Shown here: one piece after another, positions 6,180 to 12,030 of the stretch | Layout of the letters: each line of letters begins with the position of its first letter | Numbering within the stretch: the stretch's first letter is position 1 | From: Pseudomonadota bacterium | GTDB lineage: Bacteria; Pseudomonadota; Gammaproteobacteria; Burkholderiales; Burkholderiaceae_C | Reading direction: 5' to 3' | Assembly: GCA_023436025.1 (NCBI GenBank) | Contig: JAEZKX010000038.1 | Coordinates: 1-12,030 of the forward strand | DNA: 12,030 nt | Notes under the pieces: model-generated | Seen by the model: the letters and a program-made list of their open reading frames with translations, nothing else | What the model was told of the DNA's origin: nothing | The model's database searches: none | Made by a program: the position numbers and the translations under genes

Positions 6180-6482
6180 TTACTTCGGCTCGACGTCCGT
6201 CACGTCGCCGATGCGGCCGGGCACGCCCGAGGCGGCGTCGGCGCGCGGGGTGCGGCTGGGTTCGCGCGCGGCCGGCGCACGGCGCATCATTTCCTCGAAT
6301 GCCCAACGCGGACCCATGCGCACCGTGAAGCGCGCAACCGGCTTGCCGGTCACCACGCCCCACAGGGCACCCAGGCACCACAGCGCCAGCACGAAGACGA
6401 AGAAACACGCGATCACGGCCGCGAAGACCAGCCCGGCCACGACGAGCAGGGCGCGGAGAACGAGATTCAGGATCAGAGGCAT
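6180..6482 (-). CDS. Small membrane protein, unknown function (100 aa)
   Basis: Residues 3-46 are almost entirely hydrophobic, enough for two closely spaced membrane helices with little between them. A basic/aromatic segment follows (GKPVARFTVRMGPRWAFEEM, 46-65), then a hydrophilic, Ala/Arg/Pro-rich tail to residue 100, probably cytoplasmic. I recognise only a general likeness to small inner-membrane hypothetical proteins of Burkholderiales with a TG-x-PV segment after the helices. The start at 6482 has a GGGGGA stretch at a short distance upstream. It sits on the same strand as clpB, but a strong terminator separates the two, so it probably has its own promoter. Confidence 0.75.
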   Translation of the reverse strand: MPLILNLVLRALLVVAGLVFAAVIACFFVFVLALWCLGALWGVVTGKPVARFTVRMGPRWAFEEMMRRAPAAREPSRTPRADAASGVPGRIGDVTDVEPK

Positions 6483-6526
6483 CGATCCCCCATTGTGAGG
6501 CTTGCGCCCTCGGCGTTCACCCCATG

Positions 6527-6557
6527 AAAAAAAGCCGGAGACTTCGCTCCGGCTTTT
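6527..6557 (-). terminator. Rho-independent terminator of clpB
   Basis: On - the order is GCCGGAG, a six-base loop (CGAAGT), CTCCGGC, then a run of seven T. The stem (6534-6540 with 6547-6553) is perfect and GC-rich. It begins 17 bases past the clpB stop. Four T on the + side mean it could also act weakly on transcripts from the other direction. Confidence 0.92.
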
Positions 6558-6573
6558 GGATGGCGCGCCCGGC

Positions 6574-9198
<2,625 letters not shown>

Positions 9199-9219
9199 GA
9201 AATACTCCGTTACGGCCCC

Positions 9220-9247
9220 ACATAGGCGTGGCGGTCCGCATTTCAAG
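9220..9247 (-). promoter_or_regulatory. Heat-shock (sigma-32) promoter of clpB
   Basis: On -, CTTGAA (9247-9242) matches the -35 of sigma-32 promoters exactly. After 14 bases comes GCCTATGT (9227-9220), six of seven defined positions apart from one or two of the C-run of CCCCATNT. Transcription would begin near 9213, leaving a leader of roughly 15 bases that holds the GGAG site. ClpB is a classical sigma-32 target, which supports the call. Confidence 0.75.
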
Positions 9248-9284
9248 GTCTGCGGCCGCTGCCGCCTGATTTTTCGGTGATCGG

Positions 9285-9306
9285 TCGATACCGGCTTCGG
9301 TATCGA
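9285..9306. promoter_or_regulatory. Perfect 9-bp inverted repeat, candidate operator of the sugar importer
   Basis: TCGATACCG (9285-9293) and CGGTATCGA (9298-9306) are exact reverse complements around GCTT. The repeat lies about 80 bases before the binding-protein start and upstream of the clpB promoter, in the shared divergent region. It is AT-richer than its surroundings. A sugar-responsive repressor (LacI, GntR or similar) is a reasonable guess, but no regulator gene is in view. A -10-like TACTAA at 9349-9354 lies downstream without a convincing -35. As RNA it would form a hairpin. Confidence 0.45.
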
Positions 9307-9385
9307 AATCGCGCTGGTTTTCCCCGCCTCGACACCGGGCGGCGTGCTTACTAAAGTGGCCGTCCTTCCTGACCGAGGAGACACG

Positions 9386-10381
9386 ATGAAGCCGTCGTTC
9401 GCCACGCTCCTGGGCATCGCCCTGGCCGCCCTGCTCGCTGCCGCGCCGGCGTCGGCACAGACGAAGAAAACGCTCGCCGTCGTCGTCAAGGGACTCGACA
9501 ATCCCTTCTTCACCGTGCTCGGCGACGGCTGCGCGAAGTGGAACAAGGAGAACCCCAAGTCGGAGTACCAGTGCCTGTACACCGGCCCGGCCTCCAGCGC
9601 CGACGAGGCGGGCGAGATCCAGATCGTCGAGGACCTCATCAACAAGGGCGTGGCGGGCATCGCCATCTCGCCCTCGAACGCACCGGCCATGGCGCGGATG
9701 CTGCGCGAGAAGAAGCCCAGGATGCCGATCATGACGATCGACGCCGACCTCGGCAACGCCGACCGGTCGCTGCGCAGCACCTACCTGGGCACCAACAACT
9801 ACGACATGGGCGTGCTGATGGCCAGGCAGCTCAAGAGCCTCAAGCCGCGAGGCGGCACGGTCTGCCTGCAACTGGGCAACGTGGCGGCCGACAACATCAA
9901 CGCGCGCGCCGCGGGTTTTCGCGACACCATCGCCGGCAAGAAGAACGTGGCCCGGCTCGCCGGCGAAGGTGGCTGGACCGAGATCGCAGGCTGTCCGCTC
10001 TACACCAACGACCAGATCGACCTGGCCAACCAGCAGATGGCCGATGTGTTCACCAGGAACCCCAAGCTCGACGCCTTCGTCCTGGTGGGCGGCTGGGCCC
10101 AGTTCGGCCCGCAGGCCTATGCGCAGGTCACCGACCAGGTGATGCCGCGCCTGAAGTCCAAGGAGCTGGTCATCATCGCCGGCGACACGCTGCCGCCGCA
10201 GCTCGAGGCCCTGAAGGCCGGCCGCAGCCATGCCCAGATCGGCCAGCGGCCGTTCGAGATGGGCTACCGCGCGCCCACCGTGCTGATCGACCTGATCAAC
10301 AAGAAGAAGGTGGCCGATCCGCTGTTCACCGGCCTGGACGCGTGCACGGCGGCCAACCTGGGCACCTGCCCGGCCAAGTAA
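9386..10381 (+). CDS. Sugar ABC transporter, periplasmic substrate-binding protein (331 aa)
   Basis: This is a ribose-binding-protein-like (Peripla_BP_4/type I) solute receptor of a CUT2 importer. It carries a Sec signal peptide: a basic start, hydrophobic core residues 5-20, and cleavage predicted after ASA (residue 24, before Gln25). The mature start KKTLAVVVKGLDNPFF is typical, as are GIAISPSNAPAM (91-102) in the N-lobe and the return to DTLPPQLEALKAGR (267-280). The ligand is not identifiable. The mature protein has six cysteines (49, 63, 160, 203, 320, 328), which is unusual for this family and allows disulfides in the periplasm. GAGGAG five bases upstream sets the ATG. The ATPase gene follows after seven bases, so the three genes form an operon. 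Confidence 0.93.
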   Translation: MKPSFATLLGIALAALLAAAPASAQTKKTLAVVVKGLDNPFFTVLGDGCAKWNKENPKSEYQCLYTGPASSADEAGEIQIVEDLINKGVAGIAISPSNAPAMARMLREKKPRMPIMTIDADLGNADRSLRSTYLGTNNYDMGVLMARQLKSLKPRGGTVCLQLGNVAADNINARAAGFRDTIAGKKNVARLAGEGGWTEIAGCPLYTNDQIDLANQQMADVFTRNPKLDAFVLVGGWAQFGPQAYAQVTDQVMPRLKSKELVIIAGDTLPPQLEALKAGRSHAQIGQRPFEMGYRAPTVLIDLINKKKVADPLFTGLDACTAANLGTCPAK

Positions 10382-10388
10382 GGCGGGC

Positions 10389-11129
10389 GTGGCGGTCCTC
10401 GAACTGAGCGGGATCTCGCGCAACTTCGGCGCCATCCAGGCGCTGGCCGGGGTGTCGCTGACGCTGCAGCCCGGCGAGGTGGTCGGCCTGATGGGCGACA
10501 ACGGCGCAGGCAAGTCCACGCTGGTGAAGATCATCGCCGGCAACTATCCCCCCAGCGCCGGCCGCTTCGCGCTGCAGGGCCGCGAGGTCGCGTTCCGCAA
10601 GCCGGCCGATGCGCGCGCGGCCGGCATCGAGATCGTCTACCAGGATCTCGCCCTGTGTGACAACCTCACCGCCGCCGAGAACGTGTTCCTCGGGCGCGAG
10701 TTGCGCCGCGGCTTCGGGCCGCTGCGCATCCTCGACTACCGCGCCATGCACCAGCGCTGCGCCGAGCTGTTCGCCGAACTCAAGTCGGAGACCCGTCCGC
10801 GCGACCTGGTGCGGCGCATGTCGGGCGGCCAGCGCCAGGCCGTCGCCATCGCCCGCACCCGGCTGGCCGACCCCAGGATCGTGCTGATGGACGAACCGAC
10901 CGCGGCCATCAGCGTGCGCCAGGTGGCCGAGGTGCTGGCGCTGATCGGGCGGCTGCGCGAGCACGGCATCGCGGTCATCCTCATTAGCCACCGCATGCCC
11001 GATGTCTTCACCGTGGCCGACCGCATCGTGGTGCTGCGACGCGGCCGCAAGGTGGCGGACAAGCCGGTGGCGCTCAGCACGCCGGAAGAGGTCACCGGCC
11101 TCATCACCGGCGCGATCGAGGCTGCCTGA
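10389..11129 (+). CDS. Sugar ABC transporter, ATP-binding protein (single domain, 246 aa)
   Basis: This is the nucleotide-binding subunit that powers the importer on the cytoplasmic side. Walker A GDNGAGKST is at 36-44, Q-loop Gln85, signature MSGGQ 144-148 (Met in place of the usual Leu), Walker B IVLMDE 164-169 and switch His201. The family context is RbsA/FrcA-like, but the protein has one ABC domain instead of the fused pair of RbsA, as in fructose-type FrcA proteins. Two copies would be needed per transporter. The GTG start at 10389 is seven bases past the previous stop with only a weak GGCGGG site, consistent with coupled translation. Its TGA shares its A with the permease ATG. Confidence 0.93.
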   Translation: MAVLELSGISRNFGAIQALAGVSLTLQPGEVVGLMGDNGAGKSTLVKIIAGNYPPSAGRFALQGREVAFRKPADARAAGIEIVYQDLALCDNLTAAENVFLGRELRRGFGPLRILDYRAMHQRCAELFAELKSETRPRDLVRRMSGGQRQAVAIARTRLADPRIVLMDEPTAAISVRQVAEVLALIGRLREHGIAVILISHRMPDVFTVADRIVVLRRGRKVADKPVALSTPEEVTGLITGAIEAA

Positions 11130-12030
11130 TGGTGCGCGACGATCCGGCCACGGCCTCGCTGCAGGAAGCGATCGCGCGCCGCACGCATGCGCACTGGGGC
11201 GCCTGGCTGGCGAGCCAGCAGGTGTTCTGGGTGACGGCGGCGGCGGTGCTGGCCTTCGTGGTGCTGGCGTTCACCAGCGACGTCTTCGCGACCCAGCAGA
11301 ACCTCTTCAACGTCACCCGCAACTTCGCCTTCGTCGCCATCATCGCGGTCGGCATGACGGCCGTCATCGCCAGCGGCGGCATCGACCTGTCGGTGGGCGC
11401 GGTGCTGGTGCTGTCGGGGATGGTCGCGGGCATGGCCATGCACGAGGGCTGGTCGATCTGGGCGGCCCTGCCGCTGGCGCTGGGCGTGGCCCTGCTGGTG
11501 GGCGCGGTCAACGGCGTGCTGGTCGCCTGGGCCGGCCTGCCGCCCTTCGTGGTCACGCTGGGCATGCTGTCGGTCGCGCGCAGCCTGGCCATGGTGCTGT
11601 CGGGCAACCGCATGGTCTACGAGTTCGGCCCCGACCAGCCCAAGCTGCTGGCGCTGGGCGGCGGCTTCGTCGAACTGGGACTGCCCTTCACCGAGGCCGT
11701 GCGCATCCCCAACCCGGTGGTGGTGCTGGCGGTGCTGGCGCTGGGCACCGGCTTCGCCTTCCGCTGGACGCGCTGGGGGCGCCACCTGTTCGCCATCGGC
11801 GGCAACGAGGGCGCGGCCCTTCTGACCGGCGTGCCGGTGCGGCGCACCAAGGTGAGCGTCTACATGTTCTGCAGCTTCTGCGCCGGCCTGTGCGGCATCC
11901 TGGAAGTGGGCTGGCTGGGCACCATCACCACCGGCCTGGGCCAGGGGATGGAGCTGACGGTGATCGCCGCCGCCGTCATCGGCGGCGCCAACCTGGCCGG
12001 CGGCGCCGGCCCCGCCGTCGGCGCGGGTGT
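11129..12030 (+). CDS. Sugar ABC transporter permease, RbsC-type (3' end outside window)
   Basis: This is the inner-membrane channel subunit of the same importer (BPD_transp_2 family). The 300 codons in view cover a soluble N-terminus of about 30 residues and then most of the membrane helices. Family marks are GGIDLSVG (83-90), FAIGGNEGAALLTGVPV (221-237) and ELTVIAAAVIGGANLAGG (275-292). Family members usually reach 320-350 residues, so only a short C-terminal part is missing. The ATG overlaps the ATPase stop (TGATG), indicating translational coupling. No frame break is seen. Confidence 0.95.
   Translation, partial: MVRDDPATASLQEAIARRTHAHWGAWLASQQVFWVTAAAVLAFVVLAFTSDVFATQQNLFNVTRNFAFVAIIAVGMTAVIASGGIDLSVGAVLVLSGMVAGMAMHEGWSIWAALPLALGVALLVGAVNGVLVAWAGLPPFVVTLGMLSVARSLAMVLSGNRMVYEFGPDQPKLLALGGGFVELGLPFTEAVRIPNPVVVLAVLALGTGFAFRWTRWGRHLFAIGGNEGAALLTGVPVRRTKVSVYMFCSFCAGLCGILEVGWLGTITTGLGQGMELTVIAAAVIGGANLAGGAGPAVGAG

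Noticed and set aside
6534..6553. Terminator read as an insertion-element end or attachment site
   Set aside because: The stem, loop and T-run order and the position after clpB fit a plain rho-independent terminator; no transposase or target duplication is present.

Overview
The window is a GC-rich stretch of ordinary bacterial chromosome. Protein content, codon use and gene types suggest a betaproteobacterium of the Burkholderiales, probably Comamonadaceae-like (Ramlibacter/Variovorax relatives). That placement is inferred from protein resemblance only. I see no tRNA, rRNA, insertion sequence, integrase or CRISPR array. No stretch over 300 bases lacks a gene.

Layout, left to right. A (CGCCTG)n hexanucleotide repeat (1-36) precedes a NUDIX hydrolase on + (99-563). 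Its 3' end overlaps, tail to tail, an S9-family prolyl-oligopeptidase-like peptidase on - (529-2559). That peptidase gene carries three apparent reading-frame slips, the main oddity of the window. Upstream of it on - is a conserved small hypothetical protein (2639-3052), divergent from an SDR oxidoreductase on + (3293-4066). Then come two divergent small proteins of 64 and 67 residues (4095-4289 on -, 4538-4741 on +) that share a Y-x-F-P-C-(S)-D-P motif, and a VOC/glyoxalase-fold protein on + (4849-5271). The VOC gene ends one base from a NarL/LuxR-type response regulator on - (5273-5971). A 100-residue membrane protein on - (6180-6482) follows. A strong rho-independent terminator (6527-6557) ends the disaggregase gene clpB on - (6574-9198), which is preceded by a good heat-shock (sigma-32) promoter match.

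Divergent from clpB is an operon on + for a ribose/fructose-type (CUT2) sugar ABC importer: periplasmic binding protein (9386-10381), single-domain ATPase (10389-11129) and a permease that runs off the window end (11129-12030). The ATPase and permease genes overlap by one base. The intergenic region between clpB and the importer holds the sigma-32 promoter and a perfect 9-bp inverted repeat that may be the operator of the sugar operon.

The only clear functional unit is the ABC importer. The other genes look like independent housekeeping or accessory loci. I looked for a new multi-gene system and did not find a convincing one. The best leads are the frame-disrupted peptidase, the paired small FPC(S)DP proteins, and the regulatory repeats upstream of the response regulator and of the importer.
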